64,000 nt of DNA from Phyllostachys edulis (GCA_036346405.1 CM070563.1:32622816-32686815); one strand, 5' to 3'; numbered from the stretch's first letter, positions 35,742 to 48,128 are shown. Made by a program: numbers and translations. Notes: generated by a model from the letters alone, not told the origin.

Positions 35742-36627
35742 TGATGAGGACCTGACCCCTATGGATACAACCATATTTGTTATGCTTGCTATTCCAATTA
35801 CAAGAGCTCGTGCACTTCACTTAAATTATCAGGTGAGCTTTTTTTTAGGAGTGCCTTTATATTATATGAACTATATGATATTGCCTAATAAATGTGTTGT
35901 TATTTTTAGGAATAAAAGACAGAGAGTGGTTGATTTACAAGAATCAAGAGAAAGACCACAAGATGGATCTTGGAGCTACAAGATAGTGATCAATGAAGAT
36001 AGGAGCAACAAGATGATCAAGAGAGGGAGAACCATGCTTGAAGATTTCCTTGCTGACCGAAATATAAGAGGAAGAGATCATCTAATGGGTCAAATTTATT
36101 TAATTATTAAAGGGGTTGCGCCACTCATGCTGTTGGGCCGTGGGCCTTGTAATTCAGATAGAAACCCTACGCCCATACTGTTCACGTGGTTACTGTTCAC
36201 ACATGAATAGTACCACCGCCCCTTCCTTCTCTACTTCCTCCCTTACATAGTGGCCACCACGCTTAGGTTTTGATGGATTTTGTTTAGTTAAAAGTTAGCT
36301 ATATTGCAACTTCATGTATTGGCTTGTGTCGATTAGACCAACCATAATACCTCTTCAGAATCCCACCATATTGAGTATTTAAATCCTATTTGCAATTTTA
36401 GATTGCTTGTTATCTTGTTCTTGTGTGTTCTTCGATTGCTCGTAGGAATTGAACCTCGTATTCAGGTCAACCGCATTCTTAGCACGATTGATAACGACTC
36501 GGAGTGTGGTTTAGCGATTGTTTAGTGTTTTGGTCGTGATCGGTTAGAAGCCTACATCGTCAAAGTCGTACCTCCACAAATCGACATATCATCCTATTGG
36601 AAGATCAGGACACCCATTATCTCATCA
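35742..36627 (+). repeat. 5' LTR of the gag-only element
   Basis: 886 bp, ends TG..CA. The first ~200 bases could encode the end of a pol-like frame (LTYQV-type and NKRQR words), as in the related gypsy element. It is similar along its length to 39183-40068, with most differences in the first 120 bases. Confidence 0.9.
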
Positions 36628-36629
36628 GG

Positions 36630-36641
36630 TGGTATCAGAGC
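36630..36641 (+). other. Primer-binding site, initiator tRNA-Met type
   Basis: TGGTATCAGAGC two bases after the 5' LTR is the standard complement of the 3' end of plant initiator tRNA-Met, the usual primer of plant gypsy and copia elements. Confidence 0.9.
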
Positions 36642-37689
36642 TTATGTTGACCGGTAGGATTTCTTGTATCCCTAGTTAGTAGATTGGTTTTTATTTCCCA
36701 TAGTCCAGAAAAATTGCCCTACAAAAGAAGTTAATTTCCGTTGTTCAAACCCCGTTTATGCTTTTCAAACTGTTAGTTTTGGTTTGCTAAATTGAATTTG
36801 CGTCTGTCTTAGCTTTGTCTAGTTGCTGGTCATATTCCTTGTTTCCATAAACTCAAAAAGAAAACAATCCTACGTCCAAAACCATCTAGAACACACCAAC
36901 CCTAATTTCCAATTTTCGGCTAGAAGACTCTCTTTTCTGCCGCTGCCACAAAAAATACCATAACTTTTGTTTCCGTTATCCTTTTTGAGTGAAACCACTG
37001 CCATTAGATTCATAACTTCATTATCCATCTTCTTGTAAAATTTTGCTTCATTCTAGTTAGGAAGTTAAAATATATCTGTGGTGAAATTTGACCCAAATTT
37101 CTGGTTTGAATCAGCAACAATCAGCAGTTGTGATTTTTGTGCGAATTTTTAGGTCGGTTTTCAGACCGTGGACCCAAAATAAAAACTATAGGAAAATACA
37201 TCAGGAAACACAAAATAAGAATCATAAAAAGGAGGCATCTAACAAAGAGTTACGACCAAAATACTGACGTACTGTCTAGTGGATAGAAATATTCAGTTTT
37301 CAGATTTGGGTTAATCCTTGTGCTTTTCAATTCCAGATTGCATTCTGTTGAATTATCTTGTGTCTACCACTCCTATATATTTTTATACACTTATTTTATC
37401 CTTCTTCCATCCTTGTTTGATCAACAACATAGGCTAAGAGCTACATACGAACTATAATTCAATTCTGTGCAATTTCTGAAATTAACTGTATTGTTCTCCA
37501 TTGCTACATATTTAGCCTTCCAAGCTACACATACTACTAACCGAACAGGTGCTGGCCTTGCAATCATTTTACTCATCTTTTGAGTCAAGTTACCATAAAC
37601 TAGCCACCGGTTGGATCACCTATTTTGCTTGGTAAGAACTCGGTATAAGCTTGAGTGTGAACGACTTTTGAACCTCCAACACCTAGTAG

Positions 37690-38688
37690 TTGATAGGATT
37701 TGTACACTTGTGTATATTTTCTGATTGGCTACTAACAGTGATATGTTTGAGTAAGTTGGTAGATTACGATGACATCGCAGGCAGATTTGAACTCAAAGGG
37801 AAACAACTACCATCATACATCTTGCCACTCACCGCTGAGAGTACGTTGCTGGACTACTTACTATGGGTTACTATGTTAGATAGCTACTTTGAAAGACATG
37901 AACTTGATCCTCATGAGAAGATGGACATGGCAAGAACGGTGCTGATCGATGATGTTCAACATTGGTGGTCGAATCTCAAGTACCACTACATGTACACATG
38001 GGAGGAGATGAAGAAAAAATTATGACATCTTTTTGTACCTCCACCACCCACGACCGCAAGCGAGGTGCAACCTAAGATAACTGAAAATGTTGACATTGTT
38101 TTGGCTCCTATTCCATCTACATATACCGCCGAGACGCTTGAAGAGATGAAGGATGATCTGGCGCATCTTATGTTATTAGAGGAGAAGTTTGAGGTACCTA
38201 CAGTATCTGATGATGACAATAATGATAAATGTACTGATTTGATGCTACAACAAGACAGTGAGCAACCTTGTGAGTATATACCTGCTGCAGTGCTATCTTT
38301 TGATATTCCTTGTATTGACTTGAACGAACCATGTGTTGATCTGAATTCACATAATTTTGCACATGTCGAATTAATTACACATAAGGAAGTACTTGATAGA
38401 ATATCCCCTGCTGATGCATTGTGCTATATCATGCTTAATGGGCCTGTTAGTTTGGAATATGCTATGGAGAAAGTTTCTGAAATTTCATCTCGAAATTCTC
38501 TATCTAGCACCTACACCTATTGTTTTAAATTAATTGGAGATTATAGTGTAGACAATCAATTTCTTGTATATCGAATATGCATAACTTGTGATCACATGGA
38601 TGAATTGAAGCTTACTGTTTTGAACAATAATTTTTGTGTGCTGAATCTTGTTCATCATGAGAGAAAAATAAAATTTAGTGATCATTAA
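37690..38688 (+). pseudogene. Gag-like ORF of the non-autonomous element, one internal stop
   Basis: A single frame of about 332 codons is broken only by TGA at 38023-38025 (a C-to-T change from CGA would explain it). The first part has the layout of a retrotransposon capsid: LLDYLLWVTMLDSYFERHEL, ARTVLIDDVQHWWSNL, TWEEMKKKL, then HLFVPP. The rest, with LNGPVSLEYAMEKVSEISS and FKLIGDYSVDNQF, resembles no catalytic domain. No zinc knuckle (CCHC) is seen. The same frame goes on, with further stops, toward the PPT. Role: probably a virus-like particle shell protein. Confidence 0.7.
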
Positions 38689-39172
38689 ATCCCTATGTGT
38701 TCATCTCTTATTGCACCATCTAGTATTGACAATCTGCAAAATGATGTTGAAGTATGGAAGAACTTACAATTCTTTTTACCCTTACTAGATGAATTTTCTA
38801 TTGGTTGATTGAAATATAATTATATGGATGAACTTTGTTTGATTCCAAAAATTGTAGATTCGCCCATATGTGCTACCACTACAAGTTTACAACTTTAGAA
38901 ATTTGAATTGCATAAATGCTTCACTTATATTTGCAAAACTAGTTGCAATAATTGCTGTGTGAGAAATTTTGTTTTGCTCATTAACATATATGATTATTCT
39001 TGGGGTGATAATACAATGAGCGTTTATGATCGCTGCTGTTTTATAACATTAATTGTGCAACAACGAAGAACCGTTAAAACAGATAACATATACATATACA
39101 ATGCATACACCTTAGCTGCTTTGTTACCCTATTTTCAGTTTATCAAAAGCCGAGGAAAGCTTTGTTTTCAAG

Positions 39173-39182
39173 AAGGGGAGGA
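39173..39182 (+). other. Polypurine tract of the gag-only element
   Basis: AAGGGGAGGA directly before the 3' LTR start TGATAAGG; identical to the tract before the 3' LTR at 29279. Confidence 0.85.
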
Positions 39183-40068
39183 TGATAAGGACATGACCCC
39201 TATGGATATAATCATATTTGTTATGCTTGCTGTTCCAATTACAACAGCTCGTGCAATTCACTTAAATTATCAAGTGAGCTCGTTTTTAGGAGTGCCTTTA
39301 TATTATATGAACTATATGATATTGTCTAATAAATGTGTTGTTATTTTTAGGAATAAAAGACAGAGAATGGCTGATTTACAAGAATCAGGAGAATAACTAC
39401 AAGATGGATCTTGGAGCCACAAGATAGTGATCAATGAAGATAGGAGCAGCAAGATGATCAAGAGAGGGAGAACCATGCTTGAAGATTTCCTTGCTGACCG
39501 AAATACAAGAGGAAGAGATCATCTAATGGGTCAAATTTATTTAATTATTAAAGGGGCTACGCCACTTATGTTGTTGGGCTGTGGGCCATGTAATCCAGAT
39601 AGAAACCCTAGGTCCGCACCGTTTACGTGGTTACTGTTCACACATGAATAGTACCACCACCCCTCCCATCTCCTCTTCCTCCTTTACATAGTGGCCGCCA
39701 CCCTTAGGGTTTGATGGATTTTGTTTAGTTAAAAGTTAGCTACATTGCAACTTCATCTATTGGCTTGTGTCGATTAGACCAACCATAATACTACTTCAGA
39801 ATCCCACCTTATTGAGTATTTCAATCCTATTTGTAATTTCAGACTGCTTATTATCTTGTTCTTATGTGTTCTTCGATTGCTCACAGGAATTGAACCTCGT
39901 GTTCAGGTTAACCGCGTTCTTGGCATGGTTGATAACGACTCGGAGTGTGATTTAGCGATTGCTTGGTGTTCTGGTCGTGATCGGTTAGAAGCCTGCATTG
40001 TCAAAGTTGTACCTACACAAATCGACGTATCATCCTATTGGAAGATCGGGACACCCATTGTCTCATCA
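39183..40068 (+). repeat. 3' LTR of the gag-only element
   Basis: 886 bp; partner of 35742-36627. Ends CTCATCA, then the CTAAA duplication. Confidence 0.9.
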
Positions 40069-40073
40069 CTAAA

Positions 40074-40808
40074 TCTGCCCCATAATAAACAGTAAGTGGA
40101 CTCCCGCAGGCTAGTTTCTCTTTTAAGTGGACTTAAGTGGCAGCCCACATAGCCCACAATTTAGCCCACATAGTCCACCTCTTAACTCTCGCGGGCTAGC
40201 TTCTCTTGTTGATGTGCTACTGTGCAGACACATAAGAAGGATGTGCGTGCAATTAACGTGTGTTCCTGTTTGGCTCATCCCATCTCACAGCATCACGGAT
40301 CACATTTCTTCTTCTCAGCATCAGTTGGCTACCAAACGATGGCTCTATGAATTGCACCGTGAGAGCCTAGGCCCAAACACGAGCAAGACTTAGTCAAAGC
40401 TAGAGAAGCATTGACTCGTGCGTGCGGTCGCGCCGTCGCGATGCTTTGCTCAGAATAAGAGTAGCAATAGCTTGTACTTAACGATGATTTGACTCTGAAT
40501 GGAATAATCTGACGATAAAATTGCGAAATTCCAAAGTTGAAGCATCAAGTATGCTTTTGGTAATTGTTTCCTTCTAAAAATGCTGAATCAATGAACACTA
40601 TCAGTGGTTGTAGGCTCACCTAAACAATGAGAATTTTATTGGGGGCAGAGTCCATGGATGTGTTGCTCAACTCAAGAGTTGTTTTATTCTCACCATATAT
40701 GATCAGAGGAACTAGGAATTACATTGGACAAAACAACAAATCAGAGATAGAAGGTATTCTTCTCTACATGCATACACCATTGTTTCAGCAAACACTAGAG
40801 GCCTTTAG
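40074..40808. other. Non-coding flank with short GCCCACATAG repeats
   Basis: Repeats of AGCCCACA and of GC(A/G)GGCTAG(T/C)TTCTCTT (near 40107 and 40190) occur. No domain. It would be an intron or flank of the unknown - strand coding region. Confidence 0.35.
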
Positions 40809-40830
40809 TCAATCATTGTTCGTCGTCCCT

Positions 40831-41064
40831 GGTGAACCATCGTCATCCTTGAAGCTCCGGCACATGGGCGACACCTCTGGTGAACCGTTATCATCCTTGA
40901 AGCTCCGACGCATGGGTGATGCGCCTCCATTGTCATCATTGAAGCTTCGGCACATGAGCGTCGTCTTTGGTGAACCATTATCATCCTTGAAGCTCCGGCA
41001 CATTGGTGTCGTCTCTGGTGAACCATCATCACCCTTGAAGCGCCGGCACATGGGTGACGACTCG
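40831..41064 (-). repeat. 48-base tandem repeat coding PMCRSFKDDNGSPETT-like units
   Basis: Units of 48 bases start at 40831, 40879, 40969 and 41017, with one 42-48 base irregular unit between. The minus strand encodes a 16-residue repeat around PMCRSFKDDNGSPE. The length stays a multiple of three, suggesting it expanded while still coding. Confidence 0.85.
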
Positions 41065-42235
41065 ACGTGGATGTCGCCGCTGTTTGTCCTCGACATCCCT
41101 TCCTTGCCAGCGTAACGAGAGGGCGTGTGGGGGGCACTGCCCGAGGAGGCCGGCGTGTGCTCCGCCGCTTCCTGCAGGATGACAAGAGCACCTGAAGATC
41201 ATCGTATGACCGATCGGTGTCGGCATCCTCCTCGTCTTCTTTCTCGATGTCCTTATCGAGGTTGACCATGTCCTGCATGTTGAGCTAGTGGAACTCAACG
41301 ATCTCCTACAGGAACCGGTTCTCCCTAGCATACACCGTGTTCTCATGCGCCAGCCACCCCTTCTCTGCGAGCAGCATCTCCAACTGTTGCCGTATCTAAC
41401 AAAGCACAGGCACACACGCAACAACCATGTCATATATGCATGCAGTTGCATACATCATCGTCGTTCACCATTAGCGTGGAGCTAGGATACTAGTGGTTGC
41501 TGCTTATGCCCGCATAATGCTCGGCGGGCCACCGCATTTGCCCGAGTAACACTAGGCGGTCGGTGCGGGCAACCACAACTTGTTCGCAACTTGTCCCACT
41601 TGCAACCTGAGTCACTGCACCATTCGCGAAGACTCCTTCATCCCTGAGCAGATGGCCACCACCCGACAGCGGTGACCGATCGTCGACATGCGGGGACGTC
41701 AGGCTCCTGACCGGTTGCAGACGATGGGCCCCGGTAGCTCCTCAGCGGGTGCTAGTTCCGCATCCTGTCCGTACAAAAGCTCCCGGAAGAAGAACCCCTG
41801 GGCCACCATCGGCGTGATACTGTCCTCCAGAGTGGAGATCCTCCGACGGGCCTCCAGCAGCTCGTGGGTCACCCGACCGAGATATCAGTCGAGGGACCTC
41901 ACAAGGCCAGCGAGGTGTAGGTGAGGAGTGAGGAACTGCTCCCCCTCCACCTAGTAGGTGTGCTCTCGTCGGTCCGTAGTCCGTGCCAAGAAGTGGAAGA
42001 ATGGATCCTCCAGCTCTGGCAGCTCATGCCATAGGTGTACGACCATGACATAAGCCGCATCATACAAGGACATTAGGACCATCGAACCTCTCCCGTAGTA
42101 ACGGAAGGCGGGGTCTCCAAAGTGATGTCCCTGGATGAGCACCTGGGTGAGGTACTCAGTAGACGCCGCACTGGAGGGTGCACTGTAGACCGCATACTGA
42201 GGTGTATGCGGCCACTCGACATGTTGCAGTATCAC

Positions 42236-42949
42236 TCACAAGGTGTGTTGTAGCGTACCTTCCTCGAAGGCACTGGTGTGGTAGTGTGGTTCCCAGGAGG
42301 TGGCCATATACATATTTAAGGAAAAGGGGATTTAGTGATCATGTAATAAGAGACATGAATAAGAAATGACATCAGACAGGAAAACAATTTCAGCACAAGT
42401 TTTACCCATTCTCTAGTTTATTTAGCTAATCCCTAAAGCTCAATCTCTTGTTATATTACCCATTGGTCTTTATATATAAGTAGACCTTTATACTATCATT
42501 CAATTAAACTCCAAATGAATGTAGAAGGGGTTTAAAGAATAGTACATCACAATATTTTCAGCAAGGTACTATGTTCTGAAATTTTGAGAAAAGAGGCATC
42601 TAAGGTGTCATCCTTATGAGTTTAAAGAAGGATCTTCAAAAGAACTTTGGGTAGGATGTTTTTAGGACTTTTATAAATCATTTTGGCTCTGTTTAAGGTC
42701 CTAAAAGTGATTAAAAAATTTTATTTTTAGAGATCATCCTACCTCTCAAAACTAGAGTTATTTTGAATAGGATGAGAAGAGATGACCAAAAGAATGATTT
42801 TAGATGAGAGGAGAATGCTAGGAGAGGTAAGATTAGTAAAAACTTCTAAAATTTTAGAATCATTCCTATGATTAAATTAAGTTGCATTTTAAATTCGAAG
42901 TCATAATCTTACGGCCATTCTATCTAGGGCTTGTCCTACAGTTAGTATG
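42236..42949 (-). other. Leader of element E between PBS and the unknown coding region
   Basis: AT-rich, without long open frames. It lies directly downstream (minus strand) of the PBS. It contains a run of similar words (AAAATTTTAGAA, TCCTACC) but nothing recognised. Confidence 0.45.
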
Positions 42950-42961
42950 GCTTTGATACCA
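42950..42961 (-). other. Primer-binding site of element E
   Basis: The minus strand reads TGGTATCAAAGC, one base from the usual TGGTATCAGAGC, five bases after the LTR end. It shows that the LTR at 42967-48962 is a 5' LTR with its internal region extending left. Confidence 0.8.
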
Positions 42962-43020
42962 AGCGCTATCGGACCCCCGGGCATGGAACACCTGAAGACC
43001 CTATGTGTATACTGTATTAG

Positions 43021-46000
43021 TGAAGGATCTAGACCCGCCATTATATGTTAATGGAGTTTTGGTGATTAATGCCAAATATAAATTGCAAGACTAACATTTC
43101 CATTGTTATGTATAATGCTTAGTCTCATTTGGATATAAAGGTGAAAATCAAAGAGGTATGCTTTCGACATCATAATTCTTATATCTTGTGGCATTCCTCG
43201 GATCCAAAATATAGGTTAAACTCCACCAAAAGGTTGATTTGAATATGTGCATATGATCCCATTACACATTTGTGTATGCACACATTTAGGGGGAGTTCAT
43301 TCTATATTTTGTGGTTTCATTAGTAATGATCCATATTATTCTCTTTCCACATAATCAAGGATCCTTACTTTGAAACATGTCCCTGAATATATTTAACTTG
43401 TGTAGTTGATATATTCATATGAGCATATGAGACTTGTGTAGTTCATATATGCTCATATAACCTTGAATACATTTAAGTTGTGTAGTTAATATATTCATGT
43501 GTGTATATGAGACTTGTGTGCTCATATATCCTTTGAGTATATACAACTTGTGTAGTAGTCATATACTCATACCATTCTATATTCAATTACTTGCAATTGA
43601 AGTGATTATCATAAATTACCAATCTGGGAAAGATTGTGGTATCTTGTCCCAACCATTATGAGTTAATGGTATGGTGTGGTAAATAATGATAATCATATTG
43701 TTGGAACTAACATTTTCTATGAGTTGGATGAAATAGGTTATGTTCCATGAGGTTGACAGTTTGGGATGGCATCATGTGTTGATGGTCATCAAGTCAAGAG
43801 CTTGGTGTCAAGGATGCATCATGTGTTGATGCGCATCAAGTTCAAGATGAAGGAAATCATCGTGTGTCGATGATGTTCATGAAGAAGATATGATCATGTG
43901 TTGATCAAGTCAAGAGAAGCTTCATCATGCGTTGATGAAGGGCAAGCAAAGGATGTCATCATGTGTTGATGAGCATCAAGTCAAGAACTCGGAGTTGAAG
44001 CAAGGATGTGCATCATCAAACTTCAAGAAGATGCTAAAGGCAAAGGTATGGCTAGCTAGGGCTAAGGATGTGTTCCTAGTCTTTTACCGGTCTTGGTGTT
44101 TGGATGGGAGACCGGATTGCTAGTATAGGTCGCCGTACTATTAAGAGGGGTCTTTGACTAGTAGCTTGAGTTAGTCATGTGTTGATGGCTCATCGTGTTT
44201 GCTCTAGCTCATCTTAACATGTTGCCAATATCTGCAAATGTGTTTTGCAAATAGGTGTGGCTCATGGATATTCCTTGTAGCATGTGACTTAGTTTGCGAA
44301 TGTGTTTTACAAATAGTTTAAGTCCATGTACCTTATTCCTTGTGGTATTGATTCTAAAAGTTGGCAAATGTACTTTGCAACTTGTTGAGAATCATGCGTT
44401 TGACTTGTGTTTGCATCACGTATCAATTTGGCAAATGTGTTTTGTAAAATTGAGTTGAAACGAATGCAAAACTTTGCTTTCTGTTAAGAATCGGTAGTAC
44501 CGGCATGTGTTTCGCGGAACTACCGCTGTGAGGTATTACCGTTATGTGTACGGCGGAACTACCGTATAAATTGAGCATGTGTTGCTATGTCTTTATGCGG
44601 TAGTACCGGCGTGGATATTGCGAAACTACCGTTTCTAGAGGTAGTATCGGCCTTGGTGGCGGTACGATTGTTTGTCATTTGGCTCTCCGATCGGAAAACG
44701 TTAGATCTTGATCTAACGGTCCAAACGAGCGTAAACGTTCGGACCGTCCGAGATGGTGGCGATTGTGAATCGTTAGATCTTGATCTAACAGTCCAAAACG
44801 CATGAACGTTCGGACCGTCTGAACTTCCGTTGATCTCAACCGTCCACGTGTCAAGATCATGTGTTGGTCTGTGCGCAAGTGGAGCGGTAATACGGCGCTG
44901 TGTGCGCGGTACTACCGTATGTCGGTAGGTCCGGCGCCTTGGGATGGTATGGAAATTCCAGTAGCGTTGCATTTTGGTGTTGGCTCGCTCTGGAGTAGCG
45001 CGGTAATACCGGCGCTTTGTGCGCGGTACGACCGGATCGTGGAACTACCGTTCATGTGTTGACGGTACGTAAATTCCAGTACCAGTGTAATCTGGTCCTT
45101 AGCCAATTTTGAGCATGTGTTGCTCTCTTTGGCTAAGCGGTAGTACCGCAATGTGTTGGGCGGAACTACCGGTGAACGGAACGACCGTGTATGTGTTGGC
45201 GTTAGTTCGAATCTCTTTGCAGCGGCTAGTTTATAGCCGTTCTTCGTATGTGGTAGTACGGCCTTTCAATGGCGGTAGTACCGATTGTCCGTTATTTTCA
45301 GTGACTTTGCTTCCAACAGCTAGTTTGGTTGTGTGGGCTATAAATACCCACCTTGGCCGTATGTGGAAGATTGCTGGTTGGGTGAAAAACATATCCAAGT
45401 GTTGTGGCTGTGTGCTAGACACTCTTGAGCTAAGTGCAAGCCCTCTCTACTCTTGTGTGCATGTGTTGCACTTAGTGAGTTTAGAGAGCAAACCCTAAGT
45501 GCATGTGTTGCCTTAGGTTGTGGATTTCGTATCCATAGGGCATTAACACTTGATTGGTTCAAGTGAGCGTTGGAGACTTGTTACTCTTGGTGTTTGCCGA
45601 CACCTAGACGGCGTGGAGACGTTGCGCCGGTGAGCTTCTCAAAGAAGATTGTGAGAAGACCCGGGCGATTTGTGAGTGGTGTGGTGCTCGCTATCTCCGG
45701 AGTGGAGGAAAGAGCAACTCTAGTGGAGCGAGGTGTTGGTTCGGTTTGGAACCGGTCCAAGTGGTTGGACTTACCTCGGAGGAAGGCTTAATTCGTTGAG
45801 CCGGCCCAATTGGTTTGTGTTTCCCTCAACGTGGATTAGGGGAGATCGACAAGTCTCCGATCACCACGGGAAAACATCGCCGTGTCATTGTGGTTTGATT
45901 ACTTGTGCTTTACATTGTGCAATTTATATTCCTTCTAGTAAATTGCTTATTCATTGTGTATGATTGCATTAGTTCTTTGTGCTATTCACCATTGCTAGAA

Positions 46001-46203
46001 TTGAATTGCTCAAGTCATATGCTCAATAGTTATATTCTTCAATAGACTTGAATTGTTGGTGCACTTAGTTGAACCTAGTTAATTTAGACCTTAATTGTGC
46101 AAAACCGCTTTTGTATTAGCTTCCGCATTAGAAATCGGTTTTAGCCAAAGAAGTTTTTAAAACGCCTATTCACCCCCCTCTAGTCGGCCTCCTCGATCTT
46201 ACA
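43021..46203 (+). mobile_element. Solo LTR (probably copia), 3183 bp, inserted in LTR E
   Basis: Starts TGAAGGATCTAGACC and ends ..TTCACCCCCCTCTAGTCGG..GATCTTACA. ATTAG flanks it (43016-43020 and 46204-46208). Removing it restores TACTGTATTAGTCCCATGATC, which is continuous in LTR B. The CACCCCCCTCTAGTCGG end is typical of grass copia (SIRE-like) LTRs, as are the many GGTAGTACCG words (44500-45300). It encodes no retrotransposon protein. 3.2 kb is long for a copia LTR, so a non-autonomous element with large terminal sequence is possible. Confidence 0.8.
43770..45515 (+). repeat. Dispersed octamer ATGTGTTG, about twelve copies
   Basis: Exact copies lie near 43777, 43828, 43907, 43961, 44177, 44575, 44860, 45054, 45114, 45152, 45189, 45461 and 45502, with variants between. 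Several form CATCATGTGTTGATG, a 5 bp inverted repeat around TGTGT. Confidence 0.85.
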
Positions 46204-46763
46204 ATTAGTCCCATGATCAGTGGCTAGTACACATATTGATAACATTTGGCATTCACATCCATACATTCTCATATAAAACTAAAGTAAAGGGGTACTTAAG
46301 CAGTAAAGTTATTACATTAACGGCTGACCGGCCAAATAAAAGTAGTCATCATTAGAGTAAAAGTAGCAGCAGAAGAAATAATAATAGTAGCAAAATCCAG
46401 CGGCATACCCATCCGATCCCTTAGGCAACCGACAAGAAATAAGGTCTAGATAGACCCGTCATAGAACCCTCCAGTTCTGGGCGCAAAGAACGTGTGCAGT
46501 CTGGTGTTGGCTCATCTTCGAACTATGAACAACAATATAAGCAAGATTGAGTACAATGTGTACTCAGCAAGAGTTGTAGTGTATCGCAAAATTTATATAT
46601 AAACGCAAGGCTATCAAAGGGTGAGGCTCTACTCTACATATTATTTTTCTTAAATCCATTTTTATTTGTAATATTCATAAGTAGTACTTTGCAACGGAAT
46701 TTGAAAGAGCAATTAAATAGATACAGGACAGTAAGTAAAGAACTGAATAAATAATAACAATAA

Positions 46764-46882
46764 CTCGTGACCCTTCTCGGTTACGAGCACAAAATAAATA
46801 TGATAACAACTCGTAACCCTTCTCGGTTACGAGAAACAAAAGAAATAATGACAACAACTTGCAAACCTCTTCGGTTGCGAGC
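46764..46882 (-). repeat. Three tandem hairpins CTCGTAACC..GGTTACGAG
   Basis: Stem-loops at 46764-46787, 46810-46833 and 46859-46882, spaced 46-49 bp. LTR C has only one clear counterpart (near 62288-62308) and LTR A a degenerate one (58717-58734). Confidence 0.75.
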
Positions 46883-48128
46883 AACAATTCTTTTCAGCCA
46901 TAGACATGGTAAATGACTCAAATAAAAACCCACAATTCATTACCCATGTTTTCCAACAAGACGGTTTTTTGAAAACAAATCAAAGCTAAACCCATAGCAT
47001 CCACATTAAGCATGCTCATGACTACAAGCATGGCTATTTAAATAGATTTACACTACCGACCTCCCGAATATAGAATTTTCATACAAAACATACATGCTTC
47101 CATAATAGATTTTGCAAAACAAAGTACAATAAGTAAAATACTTGGATCAACATGATCAAAGGAGGTGCTTGCCTTGCTCTTGCTGTTCTGAATATATGGA
47201 TGGTTGGTCGTCGAAATAATCACTCGAGCAATCGATGTCTAATTCAAAAAGAGCCGGAAACGAATTAAGTAACACCAAATAAATTCAACAGTAACCAATT
47301 TAAAATATTTTTACATATTATGATAGAGAATGATTTTATATTAATTTAGAAATAAAAATGGTTTAATTTGGAGTTTTTATGCAAATGTTATTAATGTTTT
47401 AAGTTGGTTCGGTTTGGAAATTCCAGAGAAAAAGAGAAATACGCTTTCCAGCAGAGAAAGCATATTCTCTCGCAAGTTCTATTGAGGTTTACACTTTCTA
47501 GTAGGTAAAGTGTATTTAATCAAAACTAAAAGTGTACTTTTCATTTTCTTTTGATTTTTATTAATATGACAAGTGGGGTCCACTTGTGAGTGACTCGGTC
47601 CACACAACAGTGCGTAGACCACAAGTCCACGAGCATAGCGCACGGGTTCACCGAGGCATTCACAGTGCACTTAAGTGGTGGGACCCGAATGTTAGTGACT
47701 CATTTAGAAATAACGATCGGTTTTAATTTTTCTTTAATCTATTGGCTCGGTCTCACACGTTAGTAACTCATCATTGATTAACCAATCATTTAAAACTGGA
47801 TTTTTCTTAACGACCAGGATTACATGCATTAATGGCGTTGCTGGGGAAAGCCCAAAATGGATTCCCTGTACCCTTGCACACCTGCTGATGCTGGCGGCAA
47901 GGGCTGAGGTGGCTCGACCAAAGTTGAAATCAAGTGAGGGGAAAGGTTCATGGAACTCTGGATCACAAGATGATGCAGTCGGGGTAGAAAGAACTTCACT
48001 AGAGCACAAGAGTGACAATGGCAGCAATGGAGCTCAAGCTCTTTGGTGTTTGTGCTCAACCGAGGGGAGGAGAAGATAGGGGAATGAACGGGGTGGTGAG
48101 GAATGGAGAATAGGAAGCTTAGGGTGGC

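Larger units (their letters stand above)
35742..40068 (+). mobile_element. Non-autonomous gag-only LTR retrotransposon (TR-GAG type), complete structure
   Basis: Two LTRs of exactly 886 bp (35742-36627 and 39183-40068) start TGATGAGG/TGATAAGG and end CTCATCA. CTAAA flanks both sides (35737-35741 and 40069-40073). A primer-binding site follows the 5' LTR and a polypurine tract precedes the 3' LTR. The 2.55 kb inside encodes a gag-like protein and no protease, reverse transcriptase or integrase, so it must move with proteins from another element. Its LTR ends and PPT match the gypsy element at 23.4-30.3 kb. Confidence 0.9.
35575..42235 (-). pseudogene. Unrecognised coding region between the PBS and gag of element E, interrupted
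   Basis: I do not recognise the family. Minus-strand pieces: 42235-41690, with ASTEYLTQVLIQGHHFGDP, LYDAAYVMVVHLWHELP, LEDPFFHFLARTTDRREH, GRVTHELLEARRRISTLED; an intron-like gap with acceptor TTTGTTAG at 41396; then 41395-40809, with RQQLEMLLAEKGWLAHENT and FHQLNMQD-like text (coiled-coil-like), acidic DKDIEKEDEEDAD, and a 48-base repeat tract. Past the gag-only element (35742-40068, which splits it), 35740-35575 could give a C-terminal exon ending STPPSDVSESSGAAQRDYDI and a stop. Several stops and frame changes (for example at about 41952) show decay. Its strand matches E. It may be a captured gene fragment or an extra retrotransposon ORF. Confidence 0.5.

Noticed and set aside
40831..41064. 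Cysteine-rich peptide or toxin-like repeat
   Set aside because: One Cys per 16 residues, no signal peptide, in a decayed coding region; nothing supports a secreted peptide.
44040..44130. 5S rRNA-like words (GGATGGGAGACCGG)
   Set aside because: Only about 15 bases resemble the 5S 3' part; the rest does not fit, and the word lies within a solo LTR.
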